Shown here: positions 8,624 through 17,619 of the stretch, one piece after another | Numbering within the stretch: position 1 is the stretch's first letter | Layout: each line of letters starts with the position of its first letter | Origin: Alcaligenes parafaecalis | GTDB lineage: Bacteria > Pseudomonadota > Gammaproteobacteria > Burkholderiales > Burkholderiaceae_B | NCBI RefSeq assembly: GCF_026344135.1 | Contig: NZ_JAPKNA010000005.1 | Span: forward strand, 62,001-126,000 | Length of the DNA stretch: 64,000 nt | Direction of reading: 5' to 3' | Position numbers and translations under genes: made by a program | The notes under the pieces: generated by a model | Databases searched by the model: none | Told to the model about the DNA's origin: nothing | The model's input: the letters and a program-made list of their open reading frames with translations, nothing else

Positions 8624-9537
8624 GGTGTGAACTCCTGTAATTTGTCGCGACCCAAGAGGTAGCCTGCCGGATTATCTTCCAGACGAGAGGTCACCGCCCG
8701 GAAACCCGCCAGCACCTGGCGCAATTCACGCAAGGCAGGCTCGATCTCGGTCAGACCCTGAGCACCGCGGCCAATCGCCGCCGAATTCTGTTCCAACAGC
8801 TTGCTCAGGCTTTGAGTGGCACGGCTGAAATCCTCCATGGATTTCTGAATCGCATTCATGGCCTGCGTCCCTTGTCGGTCTACCAGACCTTGTGTGGACG
8901 ACAGCAGCGTTGTGGCCTGCTGGCTGGCCTGAGACAGCTCCTTCACCAGGCTTGGCACGCCTTCACCCGCTGTTGAGAGCTGGCCCATCAAGGTTTCCAG
9001 TTTTTGCAGGCTGGCCGACAAGGATTTTGAGTTCTCGGCCGACAGGAAGGCATTGGCGTTATCCAGCAACTTGGTGATTTGCGTCATCATTTCCTCGCCA
9101 CCGGCCATAAGCTGGGCCAGCGGAGAGGGCGAAGCCACAATCATGGGCAAACCATCGCCCGTGGCTTCCAGCAAAGGGCTGTTGGGGGTGCCACCGCTCA
9201 GTTCAATGACGGACTGACCGGTGATACCGGCCAGTGCCAGACGAGCTTGCGTGTCTTCATGAATAGGGATGGAAGCCTGAATCGACACTTGCGCACGCAC
9301 ACGCTGCAAGTCGTTCGGGTCCAGGCGTAGCTGGCGCACTTCACCGACGCGCAAACCGTTGTATTGCACGGCGCTGCCACGAGACAGGCCCCGCACACCT
9401 TCCAGAAAGACAATATCGTAATCGCGGGTCTCGGCATCCTGCCCTGCCTTGGCCAGCCAAAGCGAGAACAGGACAGCAGCCACAGCCACTACCAAGGTAA
9501 AGACCCCGATCAATACATGATGGGCACGCGGTTCCAT
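8620..9537 (-). CDS. MCE-family protein (MlaD-like)
   Basis: 305-aa protein with one N-terminal membrane helix (about residues 8-30), then one MCE domain (YDIVFLEGVRGLSRGSAVQYNG region), then a long helical tail rich in Gln, Ser and Leu that probably forms a coiled coil. MCE proteins form hexameric rings that carry phospholipids between membranes. The start at 9537 overlaps the ATPase stop as TAATG. The tail is longer than in E. coli MlaD (about 180 aa), so it resembles the PqiB/Mce-like longer forms. Confidence 0.87.
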   Translation of the reverse strand: MEPRAHHVLIGVFTLVVAVAAVLFSLWLAKAGQDAETRDYDIVFLEGVRGLSRGSAVQYNGLRVGEVRQLRLDPNDLQRVRAQVSIQASIPIHEDTQARLALAGITGQSVIELSGGTPNSPLLEATGDGLPMIVASPSPLAQLMAGGEEMMTQITKLLDNANAFLSAENSKSLSASLQKLETLMGQLSTAGEGVPSLVKELSQASQQATTLLSSTQGLVDRQGTQAMNAIQKSMEDFSRATQSLSKLLEQNSAAIGRGAQGLTEIEPALRELRQVLAGFRAVTSRLEDNPAGYLLGRDKLQEFTP

Positions 9538-10334
9538 TAACAATGCTCCTGACGACGGTTTTGGGCCTGTTGGGCGGCCCGTCCCCGTGGACCGTGGAAG
9601 TATTCCCGAATCCAGTCGTTATCAACTTGCTCCACACGCGCCAATGTGTCGTTGACCAGCACGCGCTTTTCCGCCAGCACGGCCACCCGATCACAAATGG
9701 TGTAGAGCGTATCCAGATCGTGTGTGACCAAAAACACGGTCAACCCCAGCGCATCGCGCAAGGTCAAAATAAGCTGGTCAAAATCGCCCGCACCCACCGG
9801 GTCCAGACCGGCAGTGGGCTCATCCAGAAAGAGAATTTCCGGGTCTAGTGCCAGGGCACGTGCCAAGGCGGCACGCTTGATCATGCCGCCGGACAATTCA
9901 GCCGGGTATTTGGTGGCCGCATTGGAGGGCAAGCCTGCCAAAGACATTTTCATGGCGGCGATGTGTTCGGCCGCAGCACGGGACAGGCCGATGTGCTCGA
10001 TCAAGGGCATGGCAATGTTCTCCACCACCGTCAGCGAAGAGAACAGAGCCCCTTGCTGAAACAACACACCCAGACGGCGTTCCAGCCGCGAACGTGCTTC
10101 AGGCGACAAGGAGCCAATTTCCTGATCAAAGATACGTACTGTGCCGCCCGTCGGTGGGCGCAGACCCAGAATGGAGCGCAGCAGCACGGATTTGCCCGTG
10201 CCGGAGCCACCCACCACGCCGACGATTTCACCGGGATACACATCCATATCCAGATGCTCGTGCACGACGTGATCGCCAAAGCGGTTGTCCAGGTCGCGAA
10301 CCTGAATAATGGGACGAGCGGCTGTCTCTACCAT
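9537..10334 (-). CDS. MlaF-like ABC transporter ATPase
   Basis: 265-aa ATP-binding cassette protein with Walker A GGSGTGKS, Q-loop FQQGALF, signature LSGGM, Walker B ILFLDEP and switch His in LVTHD. It is in the MlaF group (lipid transport with an MlaE permease and an MCE protein). It overlaps the permease gene upstream by 7 bp and the MCE gene downstream by 1 bp. Confidence 0.9.
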   Translation of the reverse strand: MVETAARPIIQVRDLDNRFGDHVVHEHLDMDVYPGEIVGVVGGSGTGKSVLLRSILGLRPPTGGTVRIFDQEIGSLSPEARSRLERRLGVLFQQGALFSSLTVVENIAMPLIEHIGLSRAAAEHIAAMKMSLAGLPSNAATKYPAELSGGMIKRAALARALALDPEILFLDEPTAGLDPVGAGDFDQLILTLRDALGLTVFLVTHDLDTLYTICDRVAVLAEKRVLVNDTLARVEQVDNDWIREYFHGPRGRAAQQAQNRRQEHC

Positions 10335-11464
10335 CCCATCTCCATGAAGAACAAGGCTGCGAGCGCGTCAATCAGAATCACAATAAAGATGGACTGCACG
10401 ACCGCAGAGGTCGTGTGTTCGCCCACAGACTGCGCGCTACCCGTGACTTTAAAACCTTCCTGGCAGCCAATCACAGCAATCAGAAAGGCAAAGATAGGGG
10501 CTTTGGACATGCCCAAGACAAAGTGCCGCAAATCAATATCCTGATTGAAGATATTGATGAACATGGTGGGCGAAATATCCAGAATCAGGGCACACACCAG
10601 CCCGCCCCCAAAAATCCCCGCCACCATGCCGACAAAGGTCAGAATGGGCATGGCCAAGAGCATGGCCAGCACGCGAGGAATGACCAGAATCAGCATGGGA
10701 TTCAGGCCCTGGGCACGCAAGGCATCGATTTCTTCGTTCGCCTTCATGGAGCCAATCTGCGCGGTAAAGGCACTGGCGGTGCGACCTGCCATCAAGATGG
10801 CGGTCAGCAGCACGGCAAATTCACGCAAGAAGGAAAAGCCGACCAGGTTCACGGTATAGATCGTGGCACCAAAATCGGCCAGTACCGTCGCCCCCAGAAA
10901 GGCAATCACCGCGCCAACCAGAAAGGTCAGCAAGGCCACAATAGGCACGGCGTTAAAAGCGGTTTCTTCTAGCTGTGCCACAATCGACGTGACACGCCAC
11001 TGGCTGGGCCGCAGCATATTCAGAAACAGGGTTTCCAGCGTCAGGCCGATGAAACCCAAGAGCTCACGCACATTGCGCGTGATGTGAACCATTGCCAGGC
11101 CCACACGCTCGAACAAATCCGTAATTCCCCAACGAGCCGTCTTCAGATGCTCCTGCTCCATCCGGCTCATTGCTTTGGCGACGGTTTGCAATAACTGATG
11201 GCGCTCTTTGGATAGACCTTGGGCGCTATCCAGGGCCGTTTGTACTCGTTCGGCGCCTAGCCATTCGCACAAGACTTGAGCGCCCGTGGTATCCAGGGAC
11301 TTCAGTTCGCTGAAATCCAAAGACCAAGCGCCCTGCTTGTCACTAATCGAGCGCAAATTGCTTTGCAGCGCTTCATAGTGACGCAAGGACCAATCGCCTA
11401 GCAATTGGAGCTGGCCGGAGGAATCTGTACGAACATACAGAGGCGCGGACGTATTCATGCGCAT
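10328..11464 (-). CDS. MlaE-family permease with N-terminal STAS domain
   Basis: 378-aa fusion. Residues of about 10-95 resemble a STAS domain (LDFSELKSLDTTGAQVL), the role played by separate MlaB in E. coli. The rest is an MlaE permease with about five hydrophobic helices (GAVIAFLGATVLADFGA, REFAVLLTAILMAGRTASAF). It forms the membrane channel of the MCE lipid transporter. An alternative start is the ATG six bases downstream; neither has a clear ribosome binding site. First gene of the operon permease - ATPase - MCE - lipoprotein - membrane protein. Confidence 0.88.
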   Translation of the reverse strand: MRMNTSAPLYVRTDSSGQLQLLGDWSLRHYEALQSNLRSISDKQGAWSLDFSELKSLDTTGAQVLCEWLGAERVQTALDSAQGLSKERHQLLQTVAKAMSRMEQEHLKTARWGITDLFERVGLAMVHITRNVRELLGFIGLTLETLFLNMLRPSQWRVTSIVAQLEETAFNAVPIVALLTFLVGAVIAFLGATVLADFGATIYTVNLVGFSFLREFAVLLTAILMAGRTASAFTAQIGSMKANEEIDALRAQGLNPMLILVIPRVLAMLLAMPILTFVGMVAGIFGGGLVCALILDISPTMFINIFNQDIDLRHFVLGMSKAPIFAFLIAVIGCQEGFKVTGSAQSVGEHTTSAVVQSIFIVILIDALAALFFMEMGW

Positions 11465-11528
11465 AGTCTAATGGATTTGCTCTGGGAGCTTCCATAGCGC
11501 CGACTACTTTTTCATTCTTTGTTGGCGA

Positions 11529-12353
11529 TTAAGCTGGCTGTAAGCAAGTTAAACAATCGGGCAACATTTCCGCTATATAAATACGCCCGTCCAAGCCTGT
11601 GGACAGGCCGTGTCCGTACACACCTTGGACCCGGCAACGCCCTACCAGCATGCCTGAATCCGGGTCGAACAAGGACAGACTGGCGGTTTGGTCGCTAACC
11701 AGTACCGAACCGTCTGTTTGCACAGCCACTGCCATGGGTTTATGCATGGGACGCAGCTCGCCCAGATAACGGCCTTGCGCATCCAGATGCTGGACACGGT
11801 TGTTTTCCCGGTCAGCCACCCAGACCGAGCCATCGGCGGCACAGGCCAGCATATGGGGTGTACTGAACTGCAAGGGACCGGAGCCTGGCGCTCCCAATGC
11901 TGCTAACCACTGGCGTTGCGGGTCAAAACGGTGGACTACGGTATTACCGTAGCCATCGGTGACCCACAAGCCACCATCACCACATTCAACTGCGTGCGTG
12001 GGATGGTTGAAAGGCTCTTGCCAACGCGGCTGCTCCGGTTGTCCCAAACGCCATTGCTCATGGCCTTGAGCATCCAGCGCCAGAACCTGATGCCCATCCA
12101 GATCCGTGACCAGCACCCCGCCTTGCGGGCGGGCACTGATATGGTGCGGGCACAGAATATCCTCCAAAGACCAGCGCGCTGATACCTGCCCATCCGGTGC
12201 CAGCACCAGCACGCAAGCCGGACGACGCAGCAAGGCGGCGATACGCCCGTCAGCCAGCACCGCCACACTGGTGATGCTGCTGATATCTGCCTTTGTCCAG
12301 GCGCGCTCTACCTTGTAGCGCTGCGAACCCAAGCTTACATAGGCAACTGCCAT
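11529..12353 (-). CDS. NHL-repeat beta-propeller protein
   Basis: 274 aa made of about six NHL/SMP-30-like repeats (GGLWVTDGYGNTVVHRFD, GSVWVADRENNRVQHLD). This fold is seen in peptidyl-amidating lyase-like and lactonase-like proteins. There is no signal peptide. It begins 15 bp after the dctM of TRAP system 2, so it is probably co-transcribed and could be a hydrolase or binding protein for the transported compound. The function is inferred from context only. Confidence 0.75.
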   Translation of the reverse strand: MAVAYVSLGSQRYKVERAWTKADISSITSVAVLADGRIAALLRRPACVLVLAPDGQVSARWSLEDILCPHHISARPQGGVLVTDLDGHQVLALDAQGHEQWRLGQPEQPRWQEPFNHPTHAVECGDGGLWVTDGYGNTVVHRFDPQRQWLAALGAPGSGPLQFSTPHMLACAADGSVWVADRENNRVQHLDAQGRYLGELRPMHKPMAVAVQTDGSVLVSDQTASLSLFDPDSGMLVGRCRVQGVYGHGLSTGLDGRIYIAEMLPDCLTCLQPA

Positions 12354-12368
12354 CTCCAGCCCCCTCCC

Positions 12369-13664
12369 TTACATGGCGTTAGGCAAGACCATGACGATTT
12401 GCGGGAATATCGTCACCAGGACTGTCGCCAGAACAAGCAACAGGAAGAACGGGAAGGCCATGCGTACCAGTTCAAACAGATTGCGTCCGGTAATGCCCTG
12501 AATCACAAACAGGTTGAAACCGATGGGCGGTGTGATCTGCGCCATCTCCACCGTCAGAATCAAATACACGCCAAACCAGATCGGATCGATGCCCGCTGCA
12601 ATGACCGCAGGCAGCAAGACCGAGGTGGTCAACACCACGATAGATATCCCGTCCAGAAAAGCACCCAGGATCACAAAGAACACCGTCAGCACAGCGATCA
12701 AGGCATATTGGTTCAAACCCAAAGAACCAATCCAGGCAGCCAGATTGGCTGGCAGTCCGGTAAAGCTCATGGCGCTGGTCAGGTAAGCGGCACCGATCAG
12801 AATGAAGGAGATCATGCACGAAGTACGTGCTGCGCCCAACAAACTGGCGGTAAAGGTTTTCCAGTTCAGGGAACGACCCACGGCCGCAATGACCAAAGAG
12901 CCAATCACGCCCAGCACGGCGGCTTCCGTGGCGGTTGCAATACCCCCGTAAATCGACCCGATCACCGCAACAATCAGCAGGACCACGGGCAACAGCAGGC
13001 GCAAGCGCCGTACTTTTTCACCCAGGCTTAACTCCTCGGTCGCGGGCGGCACCCGATCCGGATGGCGAATGGACCAGATCGCGATATAGGCCGAGAACAG
13101 GCACATCAGCAAAATGCCGGGTAGCACGCCCGCCACGAACAAGCGGATGATGGAAACTTGTGCGGCAACCGCATACACAATCATCACAATGGAAGGTGGA
13201 ATCAGCAAACCCAAGGTACCGGCCCCGGCCAGAGAGCCAATACTGATGCTGTCGTCATAGCCGCGTGACTTCAGTTCAGGCAGGGAGATACGGCCAATTG
13301 TTGCCGCCGTGGCAGCCGAAGACCCGCTGACCGCAGCAAAAATACCGCAGCCCAGGGTATTCACGTGCACCAAACGGCCCGGCAAACGCTGCACCCACGG
13401 ACCCAACCCGCTGAACATATCTTCCGCCAGACGCGTGCGATACAGAATCTCCCCCATCCAGATAAACAGAGGTAAGGCCGTCAAGGCCCAACTGGCCGAT
13501 GAGTCCCACGCTTTAGTCGCGAAAATGATGCCCGCTGGCGCGTCGGCATACAGAAAAATCGACAAAATACCGCAAGCGATCAGAACCAGCGCTACCCACA
13601 CGCCACTGGCCAGCAAGGCAAGCAGAACAACAAACAGCACAATTGCCTGAGATAAATCAGCCAT
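12369..13664 (-). CDS. TRAP transporter large permease (DctM family), system 2
   Basis: About 431 aa with many hydrophobic helices and DctM-type motifs (GTLGLLIPPSIVMIVYAV, ATEAAVLGV, LTVEMAQITPPIGFN). The start MADLSQ at 13664 is preferred over a longer frame because GGAGG lies upstream. It overlaps the end of dctQ by 8 bp, showing tight coupling. Third gene of TRAP system 2. Confidence 0.9.
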   Translation of the reverse strand: MADLSQAIVLFVVLLALLASGVWVALVLIACGILSIFLYADAPAGIIFATKAWDSSASWALTALPLFIWMGEILYRTRLAEDMFSGLGPWVQRLPGRLVHVNTLGCGIFAAVSGSSAATAATIGRISLPELKSRGYDDSISIGSLAGAGTLGLLIPPSIVMIVYAVAAQVSIIRLFVAGVLPGILLMCLFSAYIAIWSIRHPDRVPPATEELSLGEKVRRLRLLLPVVLLIVAVIGSIYGGIATATEAAVLGVIGSLVIAAVGRSLNWKTFTASLLGAARTSCMISFILIGAAYLTSAMSFTGLPANLAAWIGSLGLNQYALIAVLTVFFVILGAFLDGISIVVLTTSVLLPAVIAAGIDPIWFGVYLILTVEMAQITPPIGFNLFVIQGITGRNLFELVRMAFPFFLLLVLATVLVTIFPQIVMVLPNAM

Positions 13665-14148
13665 GTTCAGTCGCCTCCAATTCTTGACCCTGAACCACAC
13701 GCAGCAATCGCCGCAACAACATCAAGGTCAGCAAGCCCAAACCAATGGGCATCCCCAACTGGGGAATCCACAGCGGTACTGCCACCATGCCCTGCGCCAC
13801 TTCCTTGTAAATGAAGGACTCATACACAAAATGGGCGGTTTCCCAGGTGCACCAGGCGGCCAGCGCGATCCCGATCAGCGTCGCCAATAGCTCGTAAGGG
13901 CGTCGCAGACGATCCGGGATCACCTGCAGCAACAAGGACACACGGATATGGTCGCCATGCAGCATGGCATAGGGCAGCGCCAGGAAAATTGACGCTGCCA
14001 TGAACCAGCCCGCAAAGTCATCCGAAGCGGGGATTTGCATGGAAAACAGGCGCGCCACAATCTGCGCCGTCACCACCACCCCGATCAAACATAGAAAGAG
14101 TGCGGCCAGTGCGCCGCATACTCTGGCCATACGCTCCAGCACAATCAT
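13657..14148 (-). CDS. TRAP transporter small permease (DctQ family), system 2
   Basis: 163-aa protein with four hydrophobic segments and the DctQ-type segment ALPYAMLHGDHIRVSLLL. It sits between the binding protein gene (15 bp gap) and the large permease gene (8 bp overlap). Confidence 0.87.
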   Translation of the reverse strand: MIVLERMARVCGALAALFLCLIGVVVTAQIVARLFSMQIPASDDFAGWFMAASIFLALPYAMLHGDHIRVSLLLQVIPDRLRRPYELLATLIGIALAAWCTWETAHFVYESFIYKEVAQGMVAVPLWIPQLGMPIGLGLLTLMLLRRLLRVVQGQELEATEHG

Positions 14149-14163
14149 GGACGCACTCCTTGT

Positions 14164-15132
14164 TTAGGGCTGACGGTAAGTATCAAGCAGCTTCTGGCCG
14201 TCGGCACCGGCTTTCTTCAACCATTCTTCGGTCATGGTCTGGCCAATAGCATGCAGCTCGCCCGCCAGTTTCTCGCTCAACTGGCCCACCACCATGCCTT
14301 TGTCAGCCATGGTTTGTGTCAGCTTGGAAGTTTGCTCACGCGACATGGCCCAACCACGCTGCTCGGCACGTGCACCGGCGTCCAGCACCGCTTTTTGCAC
14401 GTTTTCAGGCAAACGCTGGAAAGCACGCTTGTTCATGATGACAAAGCTTTGAGGAATGAAAACCTGAGCGTCGTAGTAGTACTTCACGTAGTCCCAGGCC
14501 TGCGAATCCACACCCGTGGCGGGCGAGGTCAGCATGGCATCAATAATGCCGGTGGAAAATGCCTGGGGGACTTCAGGCGTTTGCACGGTCGTCGGGACCG
14601 CACCCATCAAAGACGCCAGGCGACTGGTGGCCGGGCTATAGGCACGAAAGCGCACGCCTGCCAGATCAGAGAGCTGCTCAACTGGCTTTTTTGTGTAGAT
14701 ACCTTGGGGTGGCCAGGGCGAACCATAGACCAGAATAATGCCTTGCTTGTCCAGGCGTTCGGCCAGGAAAGGACGGGTCGCTTTCCACAGCTTTTCCGAC
14801 TGATCGAACGAGGACGCCAGGAAAGGCACACTGTCGACCTCGAACAGGGGGTCTTCATTACCGATAGCCGCCACCAGCATTTCACCGGCCTGCACCACGC
14901 CTTGCTGCACACCGCGCTTGACCTCGGGGCGCTTGAGCAGCACCGAGTTCGATTGCACGTTGATATTCAACTCACCATTGGTCGCTGCTTTGATGTCCGC
15001 TGCGAACTCGCGGGCATTTTGCGTCAGGAAATTGCTATCAGGCTGCTCGGTACTCATGTTCCAGTTGGTGGCAGCCTGAGCCGTACCCGCCAGCGCCAGA
15101 ACGCAGGCCATCGAAAGTAGTTTTTTAATCAT
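14164..15132 (-). CDS. TRAP solute-binding protein (DctP family), system 2
   Basis: 322-aa periplasmic binding protein with a clear signal peptide (MIKKLLSMACVLALAGTAQA) and DctP-type segments such as GVRFRAYSPATSRLA. The start at 15132 has GGGAGAAG upstream; the longer frame beginning at 15186 would spoil the signal peptide. First transporter gene after a small dimeric-barrel-like gene, suggesting that compound handling and uptake are co-transcribed. Confidence 0.9.
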   Translation of the reverse strand: MIKKLLSMACVLALAGTAQAATNWNMSTEQPDSNFLTQNAREFAADIKAATNGELNINVQSNSVLLKRPEVKRGVQQGVVQAGEMLVAAIGNEDPLFEVDSVPFLASSFDQSEKLWKATRPFLAERLDKQGIILVYGSPWPPQGIYTKKPVEQLSDLAGVRFRAYSPATSRLASLMGAVPTTVQTPEVPQAFSTGIIDAMLTSPATGVDSQAWDYVKYYYDAQVFIPQSFVIMNKRAFQRLPENVQKAVLDAGARAEQRGWAMSREQTSKLTQTMADKGMVVGQLSEKLAGELHAIGQTMTEEWLKKAGADGQKLLDTYRQP

Positions 15133-15169
15133 GATGTCGCTTCTCCCAAGAATTGAGGTGATGACCGCC

Positions 15170-15844
15170 TTATGAGCGGCTCGCATTCAGATCCCGTGAC
15201 TGCAGATCCCACAGCAAAGAAAACTCGGATACATCGTTAGTCGCCACCCCCAGGTCCTGCTGCAAGCGAGCAGCCAGGGTACGAGCAGCGGTCATAGTGG
15301 TCAGATCGGCCACCAGATAGGGGTCCAGGCTGCGCTGTTGCGCGTCCTCGGACGGTAAGGGGGTAGACAATTCGGGATCAGGCGTCAGTACCCGCAAGGC
15401 CAGCAGGCCATCGGTTTGCTCCAGATAGGCCGCGCTCTGTTGAGCCAGCGCATCCAATTGCCTGGCTGCAGACAAGCGGACCAGCAACACCACAGAGCCG
15501 GTACCCACGCCGCCCAGCAAGGACACCGCCATCACGCGGCGCTGGGTATTACTCATGCGGCCAAAGTTGGCAATCGACCAGTCTGTTTGCTGCTCAAAGG
15601 CCTTTTTATATTCCGCCGTGCCAAAGACCCGCAGGGACTCGGTACGGTACAAGGCCAGGTACTTGCGACCAGCGCCTTGGCGCACATAGCGGCGTGACCA
15701 TTGAAAACCCGGTATGGCGGCACGTTCAGCCATGTGCTCGCGCTCATACCATTGATTGAAATCCTGCTCATGCTCAGGGGCAATATCCGTCCAGATGAAC
15801 AGTTCCCCCGGCGCATCACGATCAGTGCGAAAAGTAGCAGACAC
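15170..15844 (-). CDS. Conserved protein, possible dimeric alpha/beta-barrel (EthD-like)
   Basis: 224 aa from a GTG start at 15844, chosen because AGGAGG lies five bases upstream; an upstream in-frame TTG lacks a site. The N-terminal half reads like a dimeric alpha/beta-barrel domain (FIWTDIAPEHEQDFNQWYEREH, then IPGFQWSRRY and YLALYRTES). This style is seen in EthD-like and related small enzymes. The second half is less clear but may repeat the fold (VVLLVRLSA ... LVADLTTM). It lies between the LysR gene and TRAP system 2 and may act on the transported compound. No named function can be given. Confidence 0.65.
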   Translation of the reverse strand: MSATFRTDRDAPGELFIWTDIAPEHEQDFNQWYEREHMAERAAIPGFQWSRRYVRQGAGRKYLALYRTESLRVFGTAEYKKAFEQQTDWSIANFGRMSNTQRRVMAVSLLGGVGTGSVVLLVRLSAARQLDALAQQSAAYLEQTDGLLALRVLTPDPELSTPLPSEDAQQRSLDPYLVADLTTMTAARTLAARLQQDLGVATNDVSEFSLLWDLQSRDLNASRS

Positions 15845-16040
15845 GAAAGCCTCCTGAATCAAAGTCGTTGCACACTCTTTATGGGAGTGTCCAACGGCTT
15901 CTGGGCGGATTCCAAACGGTTTATTTCAGCCTGGAGCAATAGGAAAAAGCGATCAGTTCAAGCGAGTGGCGCGGTATATAGATTATCAAGCAAGCTCACG
16001 CTCAGTACACATGCCTAGCCAAGGGGAAAACCCTCAAAGG

Positions 16041-16979
16041 CTAAATAGCGAAGACGCGCGTGTCTGGTGGCGGCAAGGCCAGCCCCGGATGCTCGGCAGC
16101 AAAATGATGCATGCGCTCCAGCGCCACGCCGATCACGGCCTGGGCTGTCTGTGTCAGCGGGTCGGGTCGCCAGCTTGCCACCAGCCGCAAGTCCGGCAAA
16201 GCATGCTCACACACAATTTCCTGATACAGCCCACTTGTGATCTGACGGCTGACAGCCGCCAGGGGCAGGGTGGCCACACAAGGTTGTGCTTCCAGCAACT
16301 GGGTACTGGCGGCAATGGACGACACGTAATGAATCCGGGCCTGGTCGACTGGCAAGGGTTCCAGCAATTGCACCAAGGCCAGATGAGGTTGAGAACCACG
16401 GGGAAAGGTCACCAACGGCCAGCGTTGCACTAATTCCTGCAAGCCACTGCGCACAGGCATGGCCTCACCGGCCATACATACCCAGCCCATGCGCATGGAG
16501 CCCATCGGCAGGTTGCGTATGCCATCGCCCATGATGGGGTCCGTCTGCAAGGCCACATCAATAGTGCCGCGCTTGAGCAAATCATGCAGACGCAAAGTGG
16601 ACTCGGCCGTCAGCTCAATTTCCAGTTCGGGATACAAGGCATGCAATTGGCGGATCAAGTCCTTGAACCAGGTATGCACAATGGATTCCACCACCCCCAA
16701 ACGCACCCGGCCGCTTAAACGGCTGGAGCCTGCCAGGGCCTCGCGCAAGTCGTGTTCCATACCCAGCATCTGCTCGGCATACTGCATCAATTTGCGCCCT
16801 GCCGGAGTCAGGCGCAGATCACGATGGCCACGCTCGAACAAGGTTTTCTGAAACTCGCTTTCCAGAGCCGCAATCCGCCCTGATACCGCGGCCTGTGTCA
16901 GGTGCTGCTTATTGGCGGCGGCACGAAAACTGCCCAGGCGGGCAATCCAGATAAAGGTTTCTAAAAAACGGATATTCAT
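16041..16979 (-). CDS. LysR-family transcription regulator
   Basis: 312-aa LysR protein with an N-terminal winged helix-turn-helix (LGSFRAAANKQHLTQAAVSGRIAALE region) and a substrate-binding domain. It precedes the dimeric-barrel protein and TRAP system 2 in the same direction (about 200 bp gap), so it is the likely regulator of that operon. It overlaps the 2'-5' RNA ligase gene by 4 bp (ATGA). That is unusual for a LysR gene, which is more often divergent from its targets. Confidence 0.9.
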   Translation of the reverse strand: MNIRFLETFIWIARLGSFRAAANKQHLTQAAVSGRIAALESEFQKTLFERGHRDLRLTPAGRKLMQYAEQMLGMEHDLREALAGSSRLSGRVRLGVVESIVHTWFKDLIRQLHALYPELEIELTAESTLRLHDLLKRGTIDVALQTDPIMGDGIRNLPMGSMRMGWVCMAGEAMPVRSGLQELVQRWPLVTFPRGSQPHLALVQLLEPLPVDQARIHYVSSIAASTQLLEAQPCVATLPLAAVSRQITSGLYQEIVCEHALPDLRLVASWRPDPLTQTAQAVIGVALERMHHFAAEHPGLALPPPDTRVFAI

Positions 16980-17575
16980 GAAGTTGTCTTTCCCGACCCC
17001 ACTGTGGCCGCCACATGATATTGGCTGCGCAACTCCCCCGGCACGGACACGATCAAACCTACGCCATCACCAATAAAAGCCTGAGGCGGTAAAGCATGAC
17101 GATGCGACTGATCCGCCGCAATCCGCGCATGGCGCAGCAGGGACACATGGGGCCTGAAGCGGCGCGGTGGCTGGGTCCAGCCCAAGGTAGTCAGCCTGAC
17201 CCAGATATCCTCGTGCCACTGCTCCAGCAGCGTCAGCGCCTGCTCTTGAGATTCATCCGGGCCAGCCCAGACCACCTGGGGTTTCTCAAAAACATCCCGT
17301 AGCGTCAAGTCCAACTGGATCTCGGGCACGGGCCAACCCGCCATACTGGCCGCCAAGGTTTGCAAGGCCGATACGCTGCTTCCATCCAGAAACGCCAGCG
17401 TCAAATGAAAATGATCCGGTTGCATCATGCGCCCGCCATACAGGGCATGTGCATCAATGGCTTGTTCAGCCAGATAGAGACGGGTCTGCGCATCCGGCCA
17501 CCAGCCAATAAACGCACGCAAGGATTGCTCGGGGCCTAACTGATGCAGGTCCAAGGCGGGCAAGGGAATCGTCAT
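16976..17575 (-). CDS. thpR: 2'-5' RNA ligase family (ThpR-like) protein
   Basis: 199-aa two-histidine phosphoesterase with both HxTx-type motifs, HFHLTLAF and FRPHVSLLR. In bacteria these act as RNA 2',3'-cyclic phosphodiesterases or reversible 2'-5' ligases. The start MTIPLP at 17575 is preferred, with GAGGG upstream. It sits between two LysR genes, 44 bp after the first and overlapping the second, so it is probably in the same transcript as both. No functional link to either is evident. Confidence 0.85.
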   Translation of the reverse strand: MTIPLPALDLHQLGPEQSLRAFIGWWPDAQTRLYLAEQAIDAHALYGGRMMQPDHFHLTLAFLDGSSVSALQTLAASMAGWPVPEIQLDLTLRDVFEKPQVVWAGPDESQEQALTLLEQWHEDIWVRLTTLGWTQPPRRFRPHVSLLRHARIAADQSHRHALPPQAFIGDGVGLIVSVPGELRSQYHVAATVGSGKTTS

Positions 17576-17619
17576 GAGCAAACCCTCAAACAAAGCAGAT
17601 CAGAAAGCGGGCGTCTGAC

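Noticed and set aside
10415..10972. Long plus-strand open frame opposite the MlaE permease gene
   Set aside because: Shadow frame; the minus-strand permease has clear family motifs and overlaps its operon partners.
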